NCBI GenBank assembly: GCA_003049465.1
Contig: PYSS01000036.1
Location: 186,001-250,000 of the forward strand
Direction: 5' to 3'
Source of the DNA: Magnaporthiopsis rhizophila
Lineage: Eukaryota > Ascomycota > Sordariomycetes > Magnaporthales > Magnaporthaceae
DNA length: 64,000 nucleotides
The position numbers were made by a program, and so were the translations under genes. A model generated the notes under the pieces. It was not told the origin of the DNA, searched no databases, and saw only the letters and a list, made by a program, of their open reading frames with translations. Positions 29,674 to 39,671 of this stretch are shown here, in pieces; within the stretch, counting starts at the first letter, position 1, and every line of letters starts with the position of its first letter.

Positions 29674-30422
29674 ATGTTCGCCGCTACCCTCAGGCGACTA
29701 GCAGCTGCGACAAAGCCGTTGGCCGCGTCGGCTGCCCCAAAGAGCACCAGTCCCCTGAAAAAGGTGTGGCCGCCAGACTACGCCAAACTCTCCCCTCAGG
29801 CAAAACTTAAGTTCGAGAAGAAGTACAAGCGGAGGGTCCTTCTACGCTCCGCTCGACCGGGGTGGAATAAGATTATAAGGCTCACCCAGCTGTTCAGCGT
29901 CACCTGTGAGTCTTACCCTTTGCCTCGTCGCTCTTCACAGAAAGCCAGCGTTGCAGGGAAATCGGTATGGAAATTTGGAGGCCAGCGAGCCCAGGTGCAA
30001 ATTCCGTGGGATTTTAAGAACTCCGATCACCACCGGAAAGAGAAAAAAAAATGCCCAAGATAACCCCAAAAAGGATTTCGTAGCCAAGTACCAGTGTCTT
30101 CGGCTCTTTACCTTTCTTTCCTCATCCAGACATGCTATCAGGCATATATAGCCCTAACAATGCATGTGCCCCCAGCTATAACCGTTTACGGCGTTCTCTT
30201 TATGAGCTGGGACCCCCCAGAGAGCAATCCTTTCCTGAACGTAAGTTTTAGACGCGTATCTGCCATTGAAGTCACCAATGAGTGCTCTAACCACGAGAAA
30301 ACCTACAGATCCGGAAGACATTCTGGGAAACGTTTGGCAGCACATTCAACGAGCCAGCGGAGCAAGGTGGCCCGCCCATGACCCGCGAACGGCCAATCCG
30401 CTCGAATCCTCGGCCCAACTAG
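29674..30422 (+). CDS. Small mitochondrial membrane protein, function unknown
   Basis: Three exons, 29674-29905, 30176-30240 and 30309-30422, give 136 residues with matching phases (1, 0). The N-terminus is a mitochondrial-type presequence (MFAATLRRLAAATK, basic and Ala-rich), then a conserved basic region (KKYKRRVLLRSARPGW) and one hydrophobic segment (about 73-92) created by joining exons 1 and 2 (FSVT to SITVYGVLFMSW). The tail contains FWETFGSTF. I do not recognise a named family. Intron 1 is 270 nt, long for this genome, with a CCTAAC branch site about 20 nt before the acceptor; a small extra exon inside it cannot be excluded. Inner-membrane location is inferred. Confidence 0.72.
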
Positions 30423-30843
30423 CCGAGGCCCTGTCCGCCGTCGCGGCTGACTGAAGGCTGGGCTGTGTGTATACTAATTAATTATCAATGCATCGATATG
30501 GAGTTTGGGCGTCTAGTTGCATACCTACACAGGTCGTCCAAAATATGGTCTCCCTAGGCTGTTTATCCAAAGCCCCAAGGTCTCATCGGCACGCAGATTT
30601 TCTATATCTCTCCCCTCCTATATCCTGTGTCTCTTGAAAAAGGGACTAGGCTAGGCTGCGCAGCCTGCCCCTGTATGTATGATCCTCACTCGAACAGGTG
30701 GTCTGTCCTTGGTAGCCCATGGCGAGAGGACCTGCCACATCCTCTATCACACGTGATCTCGTGGAATCAATTAATGTGGAGGGGGAATAAAAGTCGAGTA
30801 CCACCAGCGTTGGCTCAGTGGCTCTGCTGCCGCTTTCGCATGG
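30423..30843. other. Convergent intergenic gap
   Basis: Between the 3' ends of the small mitochondrial protein gene (+) and the AP-3 sigma gene (-). No gene seen. Confidence 0.5.
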
Positions 30844-31473
30844 TCACCTGCCGTGCCAGACAGCCATACCTAGCCCAGCCCCGAGGCCGCCGCCCCTGCC
30901 CTCGTTAACGGGCCGCTTGGCGACGGTGCCCTGCGCGCGGACGCCGGCGACGATGCGGTCGAGGCTGGTCTCGACGACGACGCCGCCGACGATCATCTCG
31001 CCCAGGGTGGCGTGCAGCGTCTCAAAGTTGAAGATGAGATCGAGCTCGCACACGTTCTCGAACAGCTTATCGAGGGCCTCGACGTAGACCTGAATCAGGT
31101 CGATGAGGGCCAGGGGCGATTCGGTGGTGGTCGAGATGACGATGAAGAAGAGGGTCGCGTAGTGGCGGTACGTCACCAGCGACGGCGCGTCGCCCTGCTG
31201 CTGCTGGTCGGGCGAGGCGCCGGCCGACGCGGCCAGCAGCGGCGGCAGGGGCAGGAAGTTGCACGACCCGGACGGCCGGTTCGAGACCAGGGCGAAGATC
31301 TCGCTGATCAGGCGCTGCTGCATGCTCGTGTCCTGGCGCGGGAGGGCTTTGCGTCAGCGGTGGGGAACGGCGGGCTTGTTTGAGCCTGGCGGCGCGGGTC
31401 TTACCAGCTGCGTGTAGAACTTGGTCAGCCGAGGCTGGCCCTGGCCGTTGAAGACCAGGAACGCGTTTATCAT
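30844..31473 (-). CDS. APS3: AP-3 adaptor complex sigma subunit
   Basis: Two exons, 31473-31405 and 31332-30844 (GTAAGA donor, GCCAG acceptor, phase 0), give 185 residues. The N-terminus MINAFLVFNGQGQPRLTKFY and the blocks YRHYATLFFIVI, ALIDLIQVYVEALDKLFENVCELDLIFN and LGEMIVGGVVVET are the sigma-adaptin longin fold. The ENVCELDLIF run, together with the Gly-rich tail, matches sigma-3 better than sigma-1 or sigma-2. AP-3 sorts cargo from the Golgi to the vacuole. A fungal insert rich in Ala and Gln (about 48-66) enlarges a loop. The exact C-terminus (a Gly-rich end, AVWHGR) could change if another small intron is present. Confidence 0.92.
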
Positions 31474-31933
31474 CTTGCCCTTTCACCTTTTTTTTCCCGC
31501 CGGTGGTCGCGCCAAGTATCGACGTCCAGGACAGGAACATGAAGCTTGGAGTTGGCCCCTTCCAGTGGTGGGGTTGTCCTGCATGCGGGCTGAATAGTGG
31601 GGCCCGCACCAAGCTCCAGTTAGGTGGCTGAGGCGCTACGTCAGTAGCTCGAGGGGTGCGTTAGCGCTAGAGTGCTAGAGCTTCAGCAACAAACGAATTG
31701 ATGGTCTTCTCCGCACTCTCTGCCCTGCCTAGAGCTCCTCTTCTCGCCTGATTCCCAATTGACTGGTCCGATCCATTGCTTCAATTGGTATCGAGCAGCC
31801 TTCCGCCATTCGTCATTGATCACTCTATTCACCCGGATACGGCGGCCCGCTGCATTTGTATCGCCTCGTTAGCCAGATAAGAGCTCGACGGCAGCCGTGC
31901 CTTTGACGCTTTCTCCCCATCACATAGCGAAAA
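31474..31933. promoter_or_regulatory. Bidirectional promoter, AP-3 sigma/frataxin
   Basis: 460 bp between divergent start codons. The frataxin side ends in an A-rich leader (GCGAAAAATG). No specific site is claimed. Confidence 0.4.
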
Positions 31934-32650
31934 ATGCTGGGTGCGAGCAACGCCATCGCTCGCGCCGCGGCCCGCCGCGGCCTTCTCGCCAGAGTCCCGA
32001 TGACGATGTTGCGACCGGCGAGCAACGCCGCGAGGACAGCTACGGCCTCCGCCAAGGCCAGCTCTCCCGCCGCCACTGCCACGGCCGGCGCGCATGTTAG
32101 ACGGATGGGCACCAGCTCGAGACGGAGCCAGGGCCTGTCGCCAGAGTCGGAGAACCCGGTCCCACCAAAGATATCAGACGAAGACGTCAAGGCCGCCCCA
32201 GTCATGACGGCTGCGCCCCTCGAGGATGCCGATTACCACGAGCTCGCCGATGAGTACCTCGAAAATATACTGGCAAAGTTCGAGGATCTGCAGGACCAGA
32301 GGCCCGAGGTGGATGTTGAGTTCTCGGTAAGGCTGAATCCTCTTTTCCATCACCTCCTTTTCTCTCTTTTCGGGGTCTTTGCTAAGTTTTGTCCGGAGAA
32401 AAAGGCCGGCGTCTTGACTCTCACATTCCCGCCCAACGGCACATATGTGATCAACAAGCAGCCGCCCAACAAGCAGATCTGGCTCTCTTCGCCCACCACG
32501 GGCCCCAAGCGATACGACTGGGTCATCATCGGCGACGGTCAGGGTGAGAAGGAGGGTACAGCCTCGGGCGACTGGGTCTACCTGAGGGACGGCTCATCGC
32601 TGAGCGAGCTGATCCGCGAGGAGCTCAACGTGGACGTCACCGCTGCTTAG
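31934..32650 (+). CDS. YFH1: Frataxin, mitochondrial
   Basis: Two exons, 31934-32326 and 32405-32650, give 212 residues. The 78-nt intron (GTAAGG donor, GCTAAG branch-like site, AAAAG acceptor) is in frame with no stop, so the raw open frame reads through; removing it joins VDVEFS to [19 protein letters not shown], the canonical frataxin strand order. The N-terminal 60 or so residues are an Arg/Ala-rich mitochondrial presequence. The acidic first helix ([20 protein letters not shown]) provides the iron-binding ridge; [17 protein letters not shown] is the conserved sheet surface that contacts the Isu/Nfs1 complex. Frataxin speeds sulfur transfer in iron-sulfur cluster assembly in the matrix. 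Confidence 0.95.
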   Translation: MLGASNAIARAAARRGLLARVPMTMLRPASNAARTATASAKASSPAATATAGAHVRRMGTSSRRSQGLSPESENPVPPKISDEDVKAAPVMTAAPLEDADYHELADEYLENILAKFEDLQDQRPEVDVEFSVRLNPLFHHLLFSLFGVFAKFCPEKKAGVLTLTFPPNGTYVINKQPPNKQIWLSSPTTGPKRYDWVIIGDGQGEKEGTASGDWVYLRDGSSLSELIREELNVDVTAA

Positions 32651-34359
32651 GAGCTCTTCAATGACAGATCGCGCTCGATCTTCTCCCTGTCAGCGGGCCG
32701 CTACACCAAGCAGTGATCAGAAAAGCGTTGATTTTGGGTGTCTTGCATTCTATCTCCGGCCTTTTCAAAGCATTGTGTTTATATCCGTTGGCAAAAAGGG
32801 AGGGTGAGTCTCGGGCAGAAGGAGGGCCGGCCCTTGCGCCCTCCCTTTTGTTGTGGTCTATACCAGCGAAACGTTTCGGAGCTAGCGAGGAGTTCGCCTA
32901 GGCTGGTGAGTAAAGCAGCCAGACGGGAAGACGGAAATTCCCAAAGAGAAGGCTGGAACATGCTCTCTTATGCTTCAGATTACAAGCAAGGAAGAGGCTC
33001 TCAGAGAAGGGTCGTCACCTTGTTCGCGTGGATTTGATCGTCACGGCAGGGATTTCTACCTACTCTGAGTCGCTATAGGTTGTCTACTAGCAATCTTTTG
33101 GGAGGAATCGTCCTGCCTGTGGTGCCAGGCTCGAAACGCGAGCCACTAGTGACAGCATACAGACTGCACTCTTCCATCGGGCCAACCCGCTCGCAGACCA
33201 ACAGCTAAGCTCCAAAATCACCCGCCTTATCGGCTATTCTGAGCTCCTGCGAGATCCTGCGAGTGCTGAAGCTTGGGGTAGCGCTGCCCAGCGGTTTTTT
33301 GTTTCTTGGCTCAGAACCACGCATGTGATCATGCATCCGCGCGAAGATGTCGTGCCCGACGCCCTCCTTCGGCCCTCACAGGTGCCCAGCTTGCTGTTCC
33401 CGCTGCCAAACATCACGACGGGCCGCTCCCTGTTGTAAGAAGTTGTGCAGGGGAGAGCTTTGTATATAAAAAGGAGAGACGGGTAAGAAAGCCGTGCCGG
33501 ATGTCTGCCCTTCGATTATTGGCTGGTTCCTGGCCGCAACCTGTCGATCTCTACCACTTACATACTTGTGCAGATAGAGCGACAGGAGAACATCCTGCCT
33601 GCCGAGACGCCAGCGCTCGCAAATTCGCAAGATAGAAGGATGATGACGAGATTCGGCGGAGCCGTGGGACGATATAAATATCAGTTCACCGGTCCAATGG
33701 CCGTCGCACCTGCGCCGCCTCTCTGCTTATGGCAGAACGGCGATTGGTTCTTGGCGTGTTGTCCTTCCGCCAACCTTTCCTGCGATCCACGGAAAAATTG
33801 CCTTGTCGCGTGGGGGTAACAATATCGTGCGGTCTTCTTGTGTTGAGTCTAAAGCCAGGTTTTGTATAGGATATGCTGAGCTTGAATATCTTTACATTCC
33901 ATCAGCCAAATGAGGTTGGAGATTCCTTGCGCTGAGACCCCTTTTCCCACCGAGGCGTGGGGGCCCGACTGCTTGTCAGAAGCTTGGCTTCTGTCATGCT
34001 TGCCGGTTCTAGCCGGCTGCTGGCAGCTTCTCCATGGATTCTCTGCGAGGATGGATGATGAAATGGGAATTCACGGGATTAAATAGGTCAAAGTGCAGAG
34101 GCATGTACGCAGAAATCGATGGCGCCGAAGAGTCGGGCAGAGAATGCCGTCGAAAACGCCAGGCGCCACCACCCAAAGCCAGAGCCAATCAATCAACTCC
34201 GCAGTTCTCATCTCATTCTCCACATCTGGTTCAACTATGAAAACGCCGCTATCGTCACTAGTAGACACATCGAAAAAAAAAAAAAAAAAAATAAAGACAA
34301 CAAAGGACAATCAGGCCTCTACTCGGAACGTATAGAATCAAAACGGTTAGCACCGGGTC
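32651..34359. other. Intergenic, no gene recognised
   Basis: Contains the frataxin 3' flank and the 5' flank of the next gene. TATA-like sequences occur near 33463-33472 and 33673-33680, but no convincing coding region follows either. An A-run lies at about 34274-34291. Confidence 0.5.
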
Positions 34360-34923
34360 ATGCAAAGAACCCCCCTCAACCTGCTCGGCCGAGCATCAGC
34401 ATCAACAAGACAGGCACGCCGGCGCTTCCTCCCCGTCCTCACCACCACTCGCAGGAGCGCCCATCCCACCCTTTACAGCACGCCATACCGCAGGCTATCC
34501 ACCACCTCATCCGACTCCACAAGCACGCCACCAGCAGCAGGGCGGCAGGGAGACAGCAGCAACATGACAGCCGAGGACACCACCACCACCGCCACCACTA
34601 CCACCACAGCCGAGCTGCCAGCCCTGCCGGAACCCGGCAGCAGCAGCAACGACGACAACGGGTCCCCGGCGCAGCAGCTGGACCTCAGCGCCGGCCAAGG
34701 CAGCGTGACGCTCGACCACCTGGGCCCCATGGTGGTGAACCGGGACGGGACCATGTCGCGCATCGCCAACTGGGGCGAGATGAGCGACATCGAGCGGCAA
34801 AACACGCTGCGCGTCCTCGGCAGGCGCAACCAGCTCAGGCTCGGCGACCTGCGCGCCGCAAAGGCCAAGGACGACGCCGAGCCCGAGGCGGCGGGAGCTG
34901 GAGGCGAGACGAAAGCCGCCTAG
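34360..34923 (+). CDS. Conserved fungal protein, probable mitochondrial import
   Basis: Single exon, 187 residues. The first 50 residues are rich in Arg, Ser and Thr with almost no acidic residues, a typical mitochondrial presequence ending near RRLSTTSS. A Thr-rich low-complexity linker follows. The conserved part is near 116-160 (LDHLGPMVVNRDGTMSRIANW and EMSDIERQNTLRVL), a motif I associate with small uncharacterised fungal proteins. The tail is Ala/Glu-rich. No enzyme signature or membrane helix. A second Met at residue 69 could give a form without the presequence. Confidence 0.72.
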   Translation: MQRTPLNLLGRASASTRQARRRFLPVLTTTRRSAHPTLYSTPYRRLSTTSSDSTSTPPAAGRQGDSSNMTAEDTTTTATTTTTAELPALPEPGSSSNDDNGSPAQQLDLSAGQGSVTLDHLGPMVVNRDGTMSRIANWGEMSDIERQNTLRVLGRRNQLRLGDLRAAKAKDDAEPEAAGAGGETKAA

Positions 34924-35716
34924 ACCGGGGTGTCTGACTGCCTCGCGCCCATGCTTTGAGTGCCCGGTATATATCGTCTTTGTAAATAGGTAGAGCCAAG
35001 ATGAAATATATCTCGTCCCCGCTCTGGCCAGCTTGTAGTCAAGTTATCCAACGAGTATCTAAAAATGGGCGTGTGGCGGCCAAATCCTGCCCATGCCCCT
35101 GTTGACAATAAGAGGACATCTCGGTATGATCGCCACTACAACTTCTCACTTTCTAATACCTAGCAAGCGTCACCGACACCGCTCAAAGCGCCGTTTGCCA
35201 ATATTCATCGTTTATACAATATTGAGGGTATCAAACACAAACCAAATCACCGCGCCTGCCTACCGCCCTCCCTATGGTATGAATATATGCTCCAGAGCTT
35301 CCAAAAGGTGGAAACATCCCGTGACTTTTCGTTCACCTCCATGTCGAACGCACACACCCGCCGCAGACCAAGTATTCGTATAGCATCACTCATGGACACG
35401 GCCATACCCGTACGCTTTGTGTCTCCGCCGCGTTTCGGCAGGCAGGGAGCGAAAATGCATACAGCCATTCTCCCGCCCGGGGACAGTGAATAACGCTGCG
35501 AAAAATAATAGAAAATACTCTACCTCCGACCCGAGCCCCGGCCTCTGCTCTCGAGGCCGCCAAACACCTGATATCATATATACCAAGACATAGTGAATAA
35601 GAATGCAAATAGCCGAGCCCCACCATGCATGCTGGAGATGATAGAAAATGGAGAACATTAGACCAAGAAAGATAACCGAATCGGGCGGAGAAAACGGTTT
35701 AGCAACATAGCCATCG
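34924..35716. other. Convergent intergenic gap
   Basis: 3' flanks of the predicted mitochondrial protein gene (+) and the bZIP gene (-). AT-rich, probably including 3' UTRs. No gene seen. Confidence 0.5.
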
Positions 35717-37800
35717 TCAGCCCGTCATCTCGCCACTCTCGTGCTCCTCCGGAGATGCGGGCACGGGCTTCTTGACAGAATCCTTGGCCCCGTTGCCCTT
35801 GAGGCCGGCCTTGTGCTTTGCGCTGAAGTCTTTCCAGAGCTTCGCGATATCATCATTGCCGTCGTTCTTCTCCATGATGAGGTTCTTGAGCCACTTATTT
35901 TCCGTCTCGAGCTGGGCAATCCGGCTCTCAAGCGTCGCCACCTTGTCATTCATCTCCTTGGCGCTTTTCTCGAGAGCCTGCTCGCGCTGCTTCTTCTTGA
36001 TGCGGAACCGTGCACTCGCTGCCGTGTTGCGCCTGCGCTTGTCTTCTTCCGCCGCTAGCCGCGACGCATCCTCAAAGCTCATTGGGCGGTTGGGGCTAAC
36101 GGATGACTCGGGCGACGAGACCTTGGCAGCGGCAGCAGCAGCAGCCCTCTGACGTGGCGCTGGTGTGTAGCCATTTTGCTGTTGCGGACGGTGGGCTTGT
36201 GTTGGAGGCACGGGATATATGGACTGTGCGCCTTGTTGGAGAGGCTGGAGGCCGTTTATGTTCTCCGGGTATGTTTGTAGCGTCGGCGATGTGTAAGCCG
36301 CGCCAAAGTCTGGGAAGTTGAAGTCGCCTGCAGACATTGTTCCATGTCAGCGGGGGCCATCGGCGTCTCATAGGCAAGACATCTGGTGACAAAGCCGAGC
36401 GGGTGATGAGGCTAGAAATAGGACCACGGGGGATGGGAGACCGGGTATGGCAAGGGGGAAAGCAAAGAAGCAAAGTTCAGGGCGGAACAAAAATAACAAC
36501 GGATGAAAAACAGGAAAGGAACGGGCAAATAACTTGACGACGACAGAAGCATCAAAGCGTCGGTGCAGATATTCCGTGCAGGAGCGATTCGCACTGGAGG
36601 TGACCATCAACAGAGACTGGACTGCAGTCGGCAATGGACCCATCGCACAGCAGTCGCGTCCGGTTGCTGGCGGTACGTATTCCGCAGCGGCCAGGCCTTG
36701 CCTCCCTGTGGTTGCTCCGGATTGGGCTCCCCGGTCACGAGGGATTGCGCCATCAAGTTGCACCATCGAGACCTCAAATGACTGGTATTTGTCGGCCCAA
36801 TTAGAGGCGGGCGTGGACGAAGGACCCCCACAGAGCATCATAATGTCCCCTCCCTCTCTGCCTGCTGCACAATCCCGGCGGAAAACCCGCCAAAACCAGC
36901 AGCAGGTGGAAAGAGACAGCCGTGGTGGACATGTGGTTGTGCAGGATAATCTGGAAGGCTCCAATCACGAGGCCCCAGATGCGTCCAGGCTGCCATCGCT
37001 GTCGCCCTTGACTATGGTGCATGACTGAGGCAACCGCAGATAAACCGTGTGGGTGGGGAGGCCGTGCAGTTGTATGTGCGCGCAGCCACACCGTCTGCGA
37101 GGTGTAACAATAGAGAACAGGTGTAATGTTGAGGTCTGTGGGGAGGTATTGACCAGTCGGTGATATCAACCGACGCCTTCATCGACGGTTGGCTCGAGCA
37201 TGAGCGTGGGCACCGAACACGACCACTAAGAGGCGCTTGCTTCTTACCAGTAGCGTTCATGACGGTCCCGGCAAAACAACATGATCCAATTTATGGTTAT
37301 TGCCGAGGGTTGGGTGAAGGGGATAGAGTTTTAGCTGGTAAAAGGGTAGGAGCAGAGGGGTAGGTAGACAAGACAGATATGGAGGAGGATGTGAGACCGC
37401 TCGAGGAGGGCACTTGTACGATGCCAGATGGCTGGCAGCACAGGGCGGTGATTGCCAGGACAGACGGGCCGACGAGTAAAGAGAGATCGCACTGACCTGA
37501 CATGAAATCAAGGGTGCCGAAGTCGTCCATGGTGGTCGTTGAGGCTGAGGCTGAGTTTGGCGGCGGCTCTGATCGTGTGGGCTCGCTTTCGGGCTTGGCC
37601 GGATGCGATTGGTAGTCGGTGTTTTGACCCGTTTCAAAATCGAAGAACTGCGTGTTTGTGAACATGACAAGGTCGTCGTCGAGGCTGAACCCCTCCTCCG
37701 GGCCCGTTGTCGCCGCCGGGGTTACCGGCTGGATGGTGGTGAGCTCGCGGAGGTACTGGGACACGTTCGGCGCTCCCCGCCGGCCAGCGTAGCCCGCCAT
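35717..37800 (-). CDS. cys-3: bZIP transcription factor, CYS-3/MetR type
   Basis: Two exons, 37800-37497 and 36327-35717 (GTCAGT donor, CTGCAG acceptor, phase 1), encode 304 residues. The N-terminus has GRRGAPNVSQYLREL and DDDLVMFTNTQFFDFETG, an acidic activation-type region. The basic region (about 198-218, RRRNTAASARFRIKKKQREQ) and the leucine zipper that follows match the CYS-3/MetR/Zip1 group, which switches on sulfur assimilation genes. The intron is 1169 nt, far longer than any other here. An alternative start at 36337 (ACAATG) lies 10 nt upstream of exon 2, in the same frame, and would make a 206-residue form without the activation region. The assignment to CYS-3 rests on the basic region and could be a close paralogue. 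Confidence 0.82.
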
Positions 37801-39671
37801 TGTTGTCCGTCCGGGAAAGCGTGCAGTCAAGTCGGCTTCGATGAGGGACGTGGGTGAGGGAGGCTCGCGCGCCCCGACTTTTTCCCGTATTCCTATCGGT
37901 GTATCAACTCCGGAACAGGCCGTTGAGTTCGATAGCGGGAAGAGTCTCCGAGTGAGTTGCGCGGTGCGACGGCGATTGGCGGAAGATGGCCAATGGTGAG
38001 CCTGGTCGTTGTGTGTGTTGATGGGCGGCAGCGATGTGGTTGCGTCTTTTCTTTTTCCTATTCACTCTTTTGTTCTTCTTCTTCTTCTTGTCTTCAAAAT
38101 CTGTTCACCCCCAGAAACTCGGCTTCCCGGTGTGGGATGTGGGCTGAGAAGAGAAAAAAAAATAATCGTCCAAAACAGGGCGCTCGGGTGAGGGTGTCGG
38201 GTGGAAGAGGCAAAAAAAAGCGGAGCTGGACCCGCGCGCCTTGCGGCTTTTCCTTTGAATGAGTCGTTTGACTTCGTTTTGTTCCGATGAGGATCCAGTC
38301 CAGCGGCGTTGCGGCTGGCCTCCCCTTGCCAGCTTATATTTCTGGCAATCGATCGGGACGCACGAAGGTCCTTCGGTTGCCAAGGAAAAAACTCTTCGTC
38401 CAACAGGAAGTGTACCCCGAAATGATGGAATGCGAAGAGCGGACGCAGAGTCCGGTGTGGGCGATGACAGATGCATAGAATAAATTAATCGGCACCTGGA
38501 CTGGGCCAAACGCCGGCGAACGAGACAAAGAAAACGCAAGCGTCAGAGTGTTTTGGCGCCCCGTTGGTGCGGGCACATGCACCGATCGAGGTGACGGATG
38601 TTGGGTGCCGTGGGCATCCACCCACGAGGACCCCACGGGCTACAAGCACCTGCAACCCCACCCCCCCAAAAGCCCTTTTCCCAAAAGCTTGACTAAGGTG
38701 CACACATACATGTTTATCACCATCCTGCGCCAATGAAAGGGTCCTCCCACGGCACCCATTCACACCCTGACCTGCCGGTATGCCTGCCGACGGGGACGAG
38801 GGGAAGACTCGTCTGGCACAAACGGGACGAAAAGACGGATACCTTACCCCGAGGGCATCCCATTGCTACAGCAAGAAAGGATCCCAGTCATATGTATGCA
38901 ATTTCATCGGCGGGGTAAAAGGTCTCCTGCCACCAGTGTTGCTTGTGGTGGGCTGACAGCGTCGAAACCGGGCGAGAACATCAGCAATGACGGTCACCTT
39001 ACTCATAGGTGGTGGCCTCGGGCGAGCTGGCCCAAGTTGATTTCAAATCCATCCAATGTGTTGTGTGCATGCAGCACGCAGTGGCATGGGTGGGCGCTAG
39101 CTGCCGGCGCAGGTCCTATCCGGCACAACCGGGGAATTGTCGGTCTAGTGGGTTTATAATCATTCCTGCAGCAGAAGGCACCAGCGCGTTTGTAATCATG
39201 GCTTCTTTGGCGGAGCCACCTAGTGGGTCGGATGACGATGGGCGCAGCTTGGCTTGCATACGAATTCGCTCAGTGCGACGCCGGCTTCGGAACAACTGTG
39301 CAGGTAAGCTTGCGGGAGGACGCCAGCAAGTTTTCGGTTTTGTGAAACTTGATCGGCCGCTTCACGCTTGGCCAGCGGCCAGAACCCAGTCAGCAGAGAG
39401 CAGATGCTCCCTTCGGGGCGGTATGCAGCCTCGTGAATAGCGGGGTCCCCGCACGCCGCCTGTAGGCCAAAAATGGAAAGCCGAGAACGCACGGACCCAA
39501 CCGCCGACGAGAAAAACACGCTGAAGGCCGGACGCGACGCGTCTAGCCAGCATTCACAAATCCCGGCACGGCAGCGGGACGCGGAGCAATTCCACACAGG
39601 CTTGGATCCATGCTCCGGCCCCGCGACCCGAAAGACCATGTGAACGCCGGCTTGACGACAGACACAGCTAG
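37801..39671. other. Head-to-head intergenic region
   Basis: Long leader and promoter space of the bZIP gene (-) and the Chl4 gene (+). Pyrimidine-rich patches near 38050-38100 and short frames only. Confidence 0.5.

Noticed and set aside
36368..36964. 198-codon minus-strand frame and plus-strand frame 36534-37028 inside the large bZIP intron
   Set aside because: Neither has a domain or protein-like composition, and neither joins in phase with the flanking exons in an obvious way.
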